A stretch of DNA of 6,588 nt, taken from NCBI GenBank assembly GCA_022567015.1, contig JADFHR010000184.1:1-6588 (forward strand), written 5' to 3'. Position 1 is the first letter of the stretch, and each line of letters starts with the position of its first letter. Origin of the DNA: Pseudomonadota bacterium (GTDB taxonomy: Bacteria > Pseudomonadota > Alphaproteobacteria > Rhodospirillales > 2-02-FULL-58-16). The position numbers and the translations under genes are program-made. The notes beneath the pieces are model-generated. The model was not told the origin of the DNA. It saw nothing but the letters and a program-made list of their open reading frames with translations, and made no database searches. Positions 1 to 6,345 of the stretch are shown piece by piece.

Positions 1-233
1 CTGGGGTCGGTAAGCACGTGGTCGACGCCGGCGCCCAGGTTGATCACCGCCTTGAGGTTGGCATAGCGGCCGAGCGCGCCCGGTTGGTGGCGCCACACCA
101 GGGCGTACAGAATGTCGGCGGGATCGCCGCCTTCGTCGGGCCAGACGCGGAACGCCATGCCGGGCAGGAGCTTCTCGAACTCGGCCCGCCAGTGGTCCGG
201 CTTTTCCTCCAGGCTGGAAAACAGGATGGCCAT
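1..233 (-). CDS. ghrA: Glyoxylate/hydroxypyruvate reductase A-like protein, N-terminal 77 residues (runs off the window)
   Basis: This is the 5' part of a gene for a D-isomer-specific 2-hydroxyacid dehydrogenase of the GhrA type. The family reduces glyoxylate to glycolate and hydroxypyruvate to glycerate in the cytoplasm with NAD(P)H. The visible protein starts MAILFSSLEEKPDHWR, the usual short beta-strand opening of GhrA proteins. It continues through ADILYALVW (about residues 39-47) to NLGAGVDHVLTDP (65-77), where the GAGVDH motif is a hallmark of the family's substrate-binding domain. The Rossmann NAD-binding domain and the catalytic Arg, Glu and His lie outside the window. The ATG at 233 is 5 nt after the yejF stop, and no strong Shine-Dalgarno sequence is visible, so translation may be coupled to yejF. 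I infer that it is the last visible gene of the yej operon. The family call is firm; the exact substrate is not. Confidence 0.82.
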   Translation of the reverse strand, partial: MAILFSSLEEKPDHWRAEFEKLLPGMAFRVWPDEGGDPADILYALVWRHQPGALGRYANLKAVINLGAGVDHVLTDP

Positions 234-238
234 GGGCT

Positions 239-1870
239 CTACAGGCTCACCACGCCGCTCTCGTCGGCCTTCATCTCGAACGCCGCGGCCATGAGGGCGC
301 GGGTGTAGGCTTCCCTGGGGTCGGCGAAGATGGCGTCCGCCGGGCCCTGCTCCACCACCCGGCCCCGGCGCAGGACCAAGATGTCGTGGGCCAGCGCCCG
401 GACCACCTTCAGGTCGTGGCTGATGAACAGATAGGCCAGATCATGGCGTTTCTGCAGGTCGCGCAGGAGGTTCACGATCTGGGCCTGGACCGACATGTCG
501 AGGGCGCTGGTCGGCTCGTCGAGCACGATGAACTTCGGCTTGAGCACCAGGGCGCGGGCGATGGAGATGCGCTGGCGCTGGCCGCCCGAAAACTCGTGGG
601 GATAACGGTCCCGCATCCCGGGCTCCAGCCCCACTTCCTCGAGGACGCGGTCGATCATCTCCCGGCGTTCCTCGTAGCTGCCGCCGAGGCGGTGGACGAG
701 CAGCCCTTCCTCGACGATCTGCCCCGCCGAGAGGCGCGGGCTCAGGGACCCGAACGGGTCCTGGAAGACGATCTGCATCTGGCGCCGGAGCGGCCTCAGC
801 GCCTTCGCCGGCATGTCCTGGATTTCCCGGCCCTCGAAGAGAATGGTCCCCTCGCCCCGTTCCAGGCGCAGCAGGGCCCGCCCCAGGGTGCTTTTGCCGG
901 AGCCGCTTTCGCCGACGACGCCGAACGTGTGCCCCCGGCGCACGGTGAGGGAAACGCCGTCCACGGCCTTGATGTGGCCGACGACCCGCCGGATCAGGCC
1001 CCTCTTGATGGGGAACCAGACCTTGAGGTCCCGGGCCTCCATCACCGCGGGGGCTCCCTTGGGCGCCGCATCGGGGCTTCCCTTGGGCTCGGCGGCGAGC
1101 AGGTGGCGGGTGTAGGCGTCGCTGGGGCGCTCGAAGATGTCGGCGACGCTTCCCGTCTCGACGATCTTTCCCTGGTGCATCACGTAGACGCGCTCGGCCA
1201 TGGTGCGCACGACGCCAAGGTCGTGGGTGATCAGCAGAAGGGCCATGCCCAGTCTTGCCTGCAGGTCCTTGAGCAGATGCAGGATCTGGGCCTGAATGGT
1301 GACGTCCACGGCGGTGGTCGGCTCGTCGGCGATCAACAGGTCGGGCTCGTTGGCCAGGGCCATGGCGATCATGACCCGCTGCTGCTGGCCGCCCGAAAAC
1401 TCGTGGGGCAGGGCGTCGAGGCGGTCCACGCCCTCTTCCAGGCCGACCAGGCGCAGCAGCTCGACGACCCGGTCGTGGGCGCCCGCCCGGTCCATGTTCT
1501 TGTGCAGCAGAAGCACTTCGCGGATCTGGCGCCCGATGCTGTGCAGGGGATTGAGCGACGTCAGCGGCTCCTGGAAGATCATGGCGATGCGGTCCCCGCG
1601 CAGCTCGCGCATGCGCTGCCGGCTGGTGCCCGCCAGTTCCTCGCCGAGGAAGCGGACGCTGCCCGAGGGATGCCAGGCCATGGGATAGGGCAGCAGCTGG
1701 AGGACGGAAAGCGCGGTCACCGACTTGCCGGAGCCGCTTTCGCCGACAAGGCCCACCGTTTCGCCGCGGGCGATGTCGAGGGAAATCCCGCGCACCGCCT
1801 TGATCTCGCGCTCGCCCCGTCCGAAAGAGACCGCCAGGTCCCGGATTTCCAGCAACGGCTGCCGGCGCAT
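239..1870 (-). CDS. yejF: Duplicated-domain ATPase of the YejABEF oligopeptide/microcin C-type ABC importer
   Basis: YejF powers peptide import at the cytoplasmic face of the YejB-YejE channel. The 543-residue protein carries two complete ABC ATPase domains in one chain, as in known YejF proteins of about 530 residues. Domain 1 shows Walker A GESGSGKS (43-50), a Q-loop at about Gln100, signature FSGGQQQR (158-165), Walker B LLIADEP with Glu183, and switch His216. Domain 2 shows GESGSGKS (320-327), Gln370, FSGGQRQR (427-434), FIVLDEP (447-453) and His485. An Ala/Pro-rich linker lies at about 258-276. Both ATP sites look intact. The reading frame stays open upstream to 2038, but the start at 1870 is preferred: it gives the normal N-terminus (MRRQPLLEIRDLAVSF), and the extension overlaps yejE and has no family character. 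The yejE stop and this start share one A in TGATG, which points to translational coupling. The Shine-Dalgarno sequence (GGGAAG) is modest. Confidence 0.95.
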   Translation of the reverse strand: MRRQPLLEIRDLAVSFGRGEREIKAVRGISLDIARGETVGLVGESGSGKSVTALSVLQLLPYPMAWHPSGSVRFLGEELAGTSRQRMRELRGDRIAMIFQEPLTSLNPLHSIGRQIREVLLLHKNMDRAGAHDRVVELLRLVGLEEGVDRLDALPHEFSGGQQQRVMIAMALANEPDLLIADEPTTAVDVTIQAQILHLLKDLQARLGMALLLITHDLGVVRTMAERVYVMHQGKIVETGSVADIFERPSDAYTRHLLAAEPKGSPDAAPKGAPAVMEARDLKVWFPIKRGLIRRVVGHIKAVDGVSLTVRRGHTFGVVGESGSGKSTLGRALLRLERGEGTILFEGREIQDMPAKALRPLRRQMQIVFQDPFGSLSPRLSAGQIVEEGLLVHRLGGSYEERREMIDRVLEEVGLEPGMRDRYPHEFSGGQRQRISIARALVLKPKFIVLDEPTSALDMSVQAQIVNLLRDLQKRHDLAYLFISHDLKVVRALAHDILVLRRGRVVEQGPADAIFADPREAYTRALMAAAFEMKADESGVVSL

Positions 1871-2979
1871 CAGCTTCCCGCCGGACCCGCCGCCGCGGGG
1901 GCGGGCGCCGTGTCGCTGTCTTCCGGCTCTTCGGCGAAGACCTTTCTCGGATCCAGGGCGTCGCGCACCGCCTCGCCGATGAAGATCAGCAGGCTGAGCA
2001 TGGTCGACAGGACGAAGAAGGCGGTCAGGCCCAGCCACGGCGCATGCAGGTTGGCCTTGCCCTGGTTCAAAAGCTCGCCCAGGGACGCCGAGCCCGGAGG
2101 CAGGCCGAAGCCGAGGAAGTCGAGGGAGGTGAGCGCGACGATGGCGCCGCTGAGGATGAAGGGCAGGAAGGTGATCGCCGCGACCATGGCGTTGGGCAGG
2201 ATGTGCTTGAACATGATCATGGCGTTGCCGACGCCCAGCGCGCGCGCGGCACGCACGTAATCCAGGTTGCGCGCGCGCAGGAATTCCGCCCGCACCACGC
2301 CGACCAGGCTCATCCAGTGAAACAGCAGCAACAGCCCCAGCAGCAACCAGAAATTGGGCTCGATGATGCTGGCCAGGATGATCAGCAGGAAGAGCTGGGG
2401 CATGCCCGACCAGACCTCGATAAAGCGCTGGAAGATGAGGTCCGTCAGGCCGCCGAAGTAGCCCTGCACGGCGCCGGCGGCGATGCCGACGATGGAACTG
2501 AAAAGGGTCAGGATGAGGCCGAACAGTATGGAAATACGGAAGCCGTAAACCAGGCGCGCCACCACGTCGCGGCCCTGGTCGTCCGTGCCCAGCCAGTTCT
2601 CGGCGCTGGGCGGCGCCGGCGCCGGCACCGGCAGGTCATAATTGATGGTGTCGTAGGAGTAGCGGACCAGGGGCCAGATCATCCACCCCCTGGCCTCGAT
2701 CTTCTCGGCGATGAAGGGATCGCGGAAATCGGTCGTCGTCGGGAAATCGCCGCCGAACGTGGTCTCCGGGTAATCGACGAAGACGGGCCAGTACAGGACG
2801 CCGTCGAAATTGACCGCGAGCGGCCTGTCGTTGACGAAGAACTCGGCGAACAGGGTGAGCACGAACAGGACGAGAAAGATCCACAACGAGACGAACCCGC
2901 GCGTATTCGCCCGGAAGTTGCGCAACCGCCGCCGGTTCAGGGGCGAGATGCGCAGGCCGAGGAAGCGGTCCGGTTCCAT
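1870..2979 (-). CDS. yejE: Inner-membrane permease YejE of the oligopeptide/microcin C-type ABC importer
   Basis: YejE is one of two permease subunits that form the peptide channel. The 369-residue protein has the expected order. A basic cytoplasmic start (ISPLNRRRLRNFRANTRG, about 11-28) is followed by a first membrane helix at 29-48 and a long periplasmic segment containing WPVFVDYPETTFGGDFPT (64-81). The GTDDQGRDV motif (131-139), typical of DppC/OppC-type permeases, comes next. About five more helices lie between 147 and 336. The EAA loop that contacts the ATPase is at about 232-263 (EFLRARNLDYVRAARALGVG...HILPN). The start is well supported: ATG at 2979 is preceded at 7 nt by GGAGGT inside the end of yejB. 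It overlaps yejF by one base. The last 20 or so residues after DPRKVF are an acidic, Ala/Pro-rich tail that makes the protein longer than the E. coli one (about 340); it is probably a disordered cytoplasmic extension. Confidence 0.95.
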   Translation of the reverse strand: MEPDRFLGLRISPLNRRRLRNFRANTRGFVSLWIFLVLFVLTLFAEFFVNDRPLAVNFDGVLYWPVFVDYPETTFGGDFPTTTDFRDPFIAEKIEARGWMIWPLVRYSYDTINYDLPVPAPAPPSAENWLGTDDQGRDVVARLVYGFRISILFGLILTLFSSIVGIAAGAVQGYFGGLTDLIFQRFIEVWSGMPQLFLLIILASIIEPNFWLLLGLLLLFHWMSLVGVVRAEFLRARNLDYVRAARALGVGNAMIMFKHILPNAMVAAITFLPFILSGAIVALTSLDFLGFGLPPGSASLGELLNQGKANLHAPWLGLTAFFVLSTMLSLLIFIGEAVRDALDPRKVFAEEPEDSDTAPAPAAAGPAGS

Positions 2980-2982
2980 CGC

Positions 2983-4110
2983 CTAGACCTCCCGCGACTC
3001 GAAGTCGATGCGGGGGTCGACCACGTGGTACATGATGTCGCCCACCAACTGCAGGGTGAGCCCCAGCAGGGTGAAGAAGTACAGGGTCCCGAACATGACC
3101 GGGTAGTCGCGGTTGATCACCGCCTCGAAGCCGAGAAGGCCGAGCCCGTCGAGGGAAAAGATGATCTCCACCAGCAGCGCCCCGGTGAACAGGACGCCGA
3201 TGAAGGCGCTGGGGAAGCCGGCGATGACGATCAGCATGGCGTTGCGGAACACGTGGCCGTACAGCACCTGGTTTTCGGTCAGCCCCTTGGAGCGCGCCGT
3301 GGTCACGTACTGCATGTTGATCTGGTCGAGGAACGAGTTCTTGGTGAGCATGGTCAGGGTGGCGAAGGCGCCGATGACCAGGGCGAGAATGGGCAGGGTG
3401 ATGTGCCACAGATAATCGCCGAGGCACCGGTAGTCGACGGCGCACTCGTACCATCTGAGGTGCTCCCAACCGGACGACTGGAGGCCGCGGAGCGGGAACC
3501 AGTCGAGGTAGCTGCCGCCGGCGAACAGGACCACCAGCAGGATGGCGAACAGGAACCCCGGGATGGCGTAGCCGACGACGATCAGGCCGCTGGTCCAGAC
3601 GTCGAAGCGCGACCCGTCGCGCACCGCCTTGGCGACGCCGAGCGGTATGGAGATCAGGTAGACGAGAAGCGTCGTCCACAGGCCGAGGCTGATCGATACC
3701 GGCATCTTCTCCAGGACCAGGTCCACCACCTTGCGGTCGCGGAAATAGCTGTCCCCGAAATCGAACACCAGGTAGTTCTTCAACATGTGGAAGAAGCGTT
3801 CGTGGGCCGGCTTGTCGAAGCCGTAGAGCTTTTCGATCTCCTTGATAAACTCGGGGTCCAGCCCGCGTGAGCCGCGGTACTTTTCGGCGAATCCGCCGCC
3901 GGTGTCCCCGATCCGCCGCCGCTCGATCACCTCGCCGCTGGTGGCGCCGGAAATCCTCGCCGTGGCCTGCACGGCCGTGCCCTTGATCTGGGCGATCAGC
4001 TGCTCCACCGGGCCGCCCGGCGCCGCCTGCACGATGATGAAATTGACCACGATGATCCCGAAGAGCGTCGGGATGACCAGCAACAGGCGGCGGATGATAT
4101 AGGCGAACAT
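2983..4110 (-). CDS. yejB: Inner-membrane permease YejB of the oligopeptide/microcin C-type ABC importer
   Basis: YejB pairs with YejE to form the membrane channel. The 375-residue protein opens with MFAYIIRRLLLVIPTLFGII, the standard DppB/YejB start and first membrane helix. A long periplasmic stretch (about 31-135) has the family signature GFAEKYRGSRGLDPEFIKEIEKLYGFDKP (73-101). Further helices lie at about 142-161, 172-197, 236-256, 291-313 and 340-360. The EAA loop is at about 256-290 (TKNSFLDQINMQYVTTARSKGLTENQVLYGHVFRN). A loop near 215-235 carries two cysteines, C223 and C229, which could form a periplasmic disulfide. The ATG at 4110 is chosen because the N-terminus matches the family. 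No good Shine-Dalgarno sequence precedes it: the end of an inverted-repeat element lies 6 nt upstream and occupies that position. Only 3 nt separate its stop from yejE. Confidence 0.95.
   Translation of the reverse strand: MFAYIIRRLLLVIPTLFGIIVVNFIIVQAAPGGPVEQLIAQIKGTAVQATARISGATSGEVIERRRIGDTGGGFAEKYRGSRGLDPEFIKEIEKLYGFDKPAHERFFHMLKNYLVFDFGDSYFRDRKVVDLVLEKMPVSISLGLWTTLLVYLISIPLGVAKAVRDGSRFDVWTSGLIVVGYAIPGFLFAILLVVLFAGGSYLDWFPLRGLQSSGWEHLRWYECAVDYRCLGDYLWHITLPILALVIGAFATLTMLTKNSFLDQINMQYVTTARSKGLTENQVLYGHVFRNAMLIVIAGFPSAFIGVLFTGALLVEIIFSLDGLGLLGFEAVINRDYPVMFGTLYFFTLLGLTLQLVGDIMYHVVDPRIDFESREV
2987..2992 (-). promoter_or_regulatory. Shine-Dalgarno sequence for yejE
   Basis: On the minus strand GGAGGT lies 7 nt before the yejE ATG at 2979, within the last codons of yejB. 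It is the strongest ribosome binding site in the operon and fixes the yejE start. Its quality contrasts with the lack of any such site before yejB. Confidence 0.8.
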
Positions 4111-4150
4111 GGATTAATACCAAGGGTCGCTGATCATGACTCATAGAGAT

Positions 4151-4242
4151 CGCGTAGGCGGCTCGTCGGGCAGGAGGAAAGTTTCAGGCGATGCGGCGCA
4201 TCGTCGAAACTTTTCGACGCCCTCCGACGGGCCGCATACGCG
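4151..4242. repeat. Internal hairpin A of the yejA-yejB element
   Basis: Outer arms at 4151-4169 and 4224-4242 are inverted repeats matching at 17 of 19 positions. Inside them is a second hairpin, with arms 4178-4194 and 4198-4213. It forms 16 pairs around a 3-nt loop, with one bulged A at 4186 and one G-T pair. The tip (4187-4203) is almost the same sequence as the tip of hairpin B. The low divergence of the arms suggests either recent origin or selection to keep the pairing. Confidence 0.7.
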
Positions 4243-4252
4243 ACCGCAACGG

Positions 4253-4346
4253 CGGCTTACCAAGGTTTTCGGCTAGGAGCGTGCGCTGTGGCGATGCGGG
4301 GCATCGCGAAGCGTGCGCGACGCCGTCCGAAAGCCTTGGTAAGCCG
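4253..4346. repeat. Internal hairpin B of the yejA-yejB element, with its own TACCAAGG ends
   Basis: Arms at 4253-4272 and 4327-4346 match at 19 of 20 positions, and the single difference is a G-T wobble. Within them TACCAAGG (4258-4265) and CCTTGGTA (4334-4341) reproduce the ends of the outer element on an 84-bp scale. Further in, GCGTGCGC occurs at both 4279-4286 and 4311-4318, and the copies can pair as RNA with two G-U pairs. At the tip GCGATGC (4291-4297) and GCATCGC (4301-4307) close a GGG loop. The right arm directly abuts the outer terminal repeat. Confidence 0.7.
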
Positions 4347-4406
4347 TCTCTATGGGTCATGATCAGCGTCCCTTGGTATAAGGCTGCCCCGTTCCGCTCG
4401 GGCCGG

Positions 4407-6242
4407 CTAGAGGTTTTTCCGCCGTTCCACAAGGGCCACGTTTTTGCCGGAGTCGATCCACCAGGTATCGAAACCGAGGTTGTACTTGGGTGTCACCGCG
4501 GGGCGGCCGAACTTGTCCCAGTAGGCCACCCGGAAACTCTGGATGTGCCAGTGGGGAATGACGTAATGGCCCCACAGCAGCACCCTGTCCAGGGCCCGGG
4601 TGCGGGCGGTCAGGCTCTCGCGGTCGGGCGCCGCGATCACCAGGTCGATGAGCGTGTCGATGGCGTCGCTGCGGATGCCGATGGTGTTGCGGCTGCCCGG
4701 CCTGCCGGCGGCTTCGCTGCCCCACATATCCCGTTGTTCGTTGCCCGGCGACAGGGACTGGCCGAAGACATCGACGATCATGTCGAAATCGAAGTCTTCG
4801 GTGCGTTTCTGGTACTGGGCGGTGTCCACGGTGCGCACCCGGGCGTCTATCCCTAAGCGCTTCAGGTTGCGCCTGAAGGGCAGCGCGATGCGCTCCCAGG
4901 TGGGCTGGTTGAGCAGGATCTCGAAGGCGAACGGGGCGCCGGTCCCGGCGTTGACGAGCTGGCCCTCCTCGATCACCCAGCCGGCCTCCTTGAGCAGCCT
5001 CAGCGCCTTGCGCAAATTACCCCGGATGTTGCCCGAGCCGTCCGCCGCCGGGGGCTCATAGGCCTTGGTGAAGACCTCGTCGGGGATCTGGCCGCGCAGG
5101 GGCTCGAGGAATTCCAGCTCGTCGGGCCCCGGCAGGCCCGTCGACGCCAGCTCGGAATTGGAGAAGTAGCTTTTCGTGCGCGTGTACTGGCCGTAGAAGA
5201 GGTTCTTGTTGGTCCATTCGAAGTCGAAGGCAAAGGCCAAGGCCCGGCGCACGCGCGGGTCCCGGAACAGGGGCATGCGGGTATTGAAAATAAAGCCCTG
5301 CATGCCCGTCGGGCGCTGGTGGCGGATTTCCTCCTTCTTGATCAGGCCCTCCCTGACGGCCGGTGAATTATACGCCGTGGCCCAGTCCTTGGAGACGTTT
5401 TCCTGGCGGAAGTGGTATTCGCCGCCCTTGAAGGCCTCCAGGGCCACCGTCGTGTCCCGGTAATAGTCGTAGCGGATGATGTCGAAGTTGTACCGGCCCT
5501 TGTTCACCGGCAACCCGGCGCCCCAGTAGTCCTTGACCCGCTCATAGGTGATCGAGCGGCCGGGCTCGAAGGCCTTGATCCGGTAGGGACCGCTTCCCAG
5601 CGGCGGCTCTAAGATGGTCTTTTCGAACTGGCGCCCTTCCCAGAAGTGCCTGGGCAGCACGGGCATCTGGCCGACGATCAACGGCAGCTCGCGGTTCTCG
5701 CCGCCCGAGAAGGTGAACTTCACCGTGCGCGGCCCCGTCTTCTCGGCCTTCTTCACGTCGGCGAAGTAGAACCGGAAGAAGGGCTGCCCCTTGGTCTTCA
5801 ATATCTCCAGGCTGAAGATCACGTCCTCGGGGGTCACCGGCTTGCCGTCGTGCCAGCGCGCCTCCTTGCGCAAAGTGAACGCCACCCAGGAGCGGTCCTC
5901 GGGCATCTCGATGGATTCCGCCAGTTGGCCGTATTCGGTGAAGGCCTCGTCATCGGAGTTGGTGAGCAGGGTCTCGAACAGCCCGCCCAGTCCCACCGCC
6001 GCCACGCCCTTCAGGATATAGGGGTTGAGGTTGTCGAACGTGCCGATGGCCGCAAGCTTGACCTCGCCGCCCTTCGGCGCGTTCGGGTTGACGTAGTCGA
6101 AGTTCTTGAAATCGGGCCCGTATTTGGGCTCGCCGTGCATGGCGATGGCGTGGCGCGGCGTGAGCTCCTGGGCGCCGGCGCCGTGGAGCCCGATGGCGGC
6201 CAGGGCCGCGATGCCGGCCAGCGCGGCGGTGATCGCTCGCAT
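4407..6242 (-). CDS. yejA: Periplasmic substrate-binding protein of the YejABEF oligopeptide/microcin C-type ABC importer
   Basis: YejA is the extracytoplasmic solute-binding protein (SBP_bac_5 family) that captures peptides and peptide-like compounds and delivers them to YejBE. The 611-residue precursor is of family length. Its signal peptide has Arg2, a hydrophobic Ala/Leu/Ile core (3-19) and a probable signal peptidase I site after AGA (residue 24). The mature start HAIAMHGEPKYGPDFKNFDY (31-50), followed by VNPNAPKGG, is a recognisable YejA signature. NPYILKGVAAVGLGGLFETL and YGQLAESIEMPEDRSWVAFT are typical SBP_bac_5 segments. The C-terminus ends NLGFDTWWIDSGKN and a basic tail. The frame stays open 17 codons further upstream, but the start at 6242 is chosen because it gives a proper signal peptide and has a Shine-Dalgarno sequence just before it. 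A 296-bp gap filled by a repeat element separates it from yejB. In other bacteria Yej systems take up microcin C-like antibiotics and affect sensitivity to antimicrobial peptides; the substrate here cannot be read from sequence. Confidence 0.95.
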   Translation of the reverse strand: MRAITAALAGIAALAAIGLHGAGAQELTPRHAIAMHGEPKYGPDFKNFDYVNPNAPKGGEVKLAAIGTFDNLNPYILKGVAAVGLGGLFETLLTNSDDEAFTEYGQLAESIEMPEDRSWVAFTLRKEARWHDGKPVTPEDVIFSLEILKTKGQPFFRFYFADVKKAEKTGPRTVKFTFSGGENRELPLIVGQMPVLPRHFWEGRQFEKTILEPPLGSGPYRIKAFEPGRSITYERVKDYWGAGLPVNKGRYNFDIIRYDYYRDTTVALEAFKGGEYHFRQENVSKDWATAYNSPAVREGLIKKEEIRHQRPTGMQGFIFNTRMPLFRDPRVRRALAFAFDFEWTNKNLFYGQYTRTKSYFSNSELASTGLPGPDELEFLEPLRGQIPDEVFTKAYEPPAADGSGNIRGNLRKALRLLKEAGWVIEEGQLVNAGTGAPFAFEILLNQPTWERIALPFRRNLKRLGIDARVRTVDTAQYQKRTEDFDFDMIVDVFGQSLSPGNEQRDMWGSEAAGRPGSRNTIGIRSDAIDTLIDLVIAAPDRESLTARTRALDRVLLWGHYVIPHWHIQSFRVAYWDKFGRPAVTPKYNLGFDTWWIDSGKNVALVERRKNL

Positions 6243-6245
6243 GAG

Positions 6246-6251
6246 CCCTCC
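6246..6251 (-). promoter_or_regulatory. Shine-Dalgarno sequence for yejA
   Basis: GGAGGG on the minus strand lies 3 nt before the ATG at 6242. The spacing is somewhat short but usable. It supports this start over the in-frame ATG 17 codons upstream, which would add a polar leader ahead of the signal peptide. Confidence 0.65.
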
Positions 6252-6279
6252 GTTCGTTCGCGTGTCTGCGTCGCCCGGG

Positions 6280-6309
6280 GATATTGGCGGCACACCCCTC
6301 CGGGTTCAA
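6280..6309 (-). promoter_or_regulatory. Possible sigma-70-type promoter for yejA
   Basis: On the minus strand TTGAAC (6309-6304) and AATATC (6285-6280) are separated by 18 nt. They would place transcription initiation near 6273, about 30 nt before the yejA start codon. The -35 box is fair and the -10 box poor. This is the best pair I found in the 131-bp gap, but the operon could also be read through from the hisN-like gene. Confidence 0.25.
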
Positions 6310-6345
6310 GGACCGTATCGACCCCTCGCCGGGTTGTGATCGCCC

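Larger units (their letters stand above)
4117..4379. mobile_element. Non-coding miniature inverted-repeat element (MITE-like) between yejA and yejB
   Basis: The segment is bounded by 33-nt terminal inverted repeats at 4117-4149 and 4347-4379. They agree at 31 of 33 positions when one is reverse-complemented; the differences are at repeat positions 11 and 25. The ends read TA-CCAAGGG...CCCTTGG-TA, which would fit a 2-bp TA target duplication like that of Tc1/mariner-IS630 elements, although an empty site is needed to prove it. Two further long hairpins (4151-4242 and 4253-4346) fill almost all the space between the terminal repeats, so the whole 263 bp could fold into a three-way junction. There is no credible gene inside; open frames that cross it are accidental. 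It fills nearly the entire yejA-yejB gap. The structure is seen directly; mobility is inference, and a structured regulatory RNA segment is the main alternative. Confidence 0.75.

Noticed and set aside
1871..2038. Upstream extension of yejF by 56 codons to an ATG at 2038
   Set aside because: The extension lies entirely within yejE in another frame and encodes an Arg/Gly-rich stretch unlike any YejF N-terminus. The TGATG junction at 1870 gives the normal start.
386..2260. A very long plus-strand open frame opposite yejF and the end of yejE
   Set aside because: It is antisense to well-supported genes with full ABC motifs. Its protein is low-complexity, rich in Gly, Ala, Gln, Asp and His, without family motifs. 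Long antisense frames are expected in GC-rich coding DNA.
2044..3870. A 608-residue plus-strand open frame opposite yejE and yejB
   Set aside because: Its protein is dominated by Asp, Glu, Gln, Val and Ala with no recognisable domain, and it mirrors the codons of two membrane permeases. It is a shadow of the opposite strand.
4117..4379. The structured gap as a tRNA, a CRISPR array or a known riboswitch
   Set aside because: There is no tRNA cloverleaf with T-loop and anticodon features, and no regularly spaced direct repeats with spacers. The near-perfect terminal inverted repeats fit a palindromic element better than any riboswitch class I know.
4191..4856. Plus-strand open frame starting inside the repeat element and running opposite yejA
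   Set aside because: Its start lies in a hairpin tip, most of it is antisense to the C-terminus of yejA, and the product shows no family features.
6243..6293. Upstream extension of yejA to an ATG at 6293
   Set aside because: It would place a polar 17-residue leader before the signal peptide, and the Shine-Dalgarno sequence at 6246-6251 points to the ATG at 6242.
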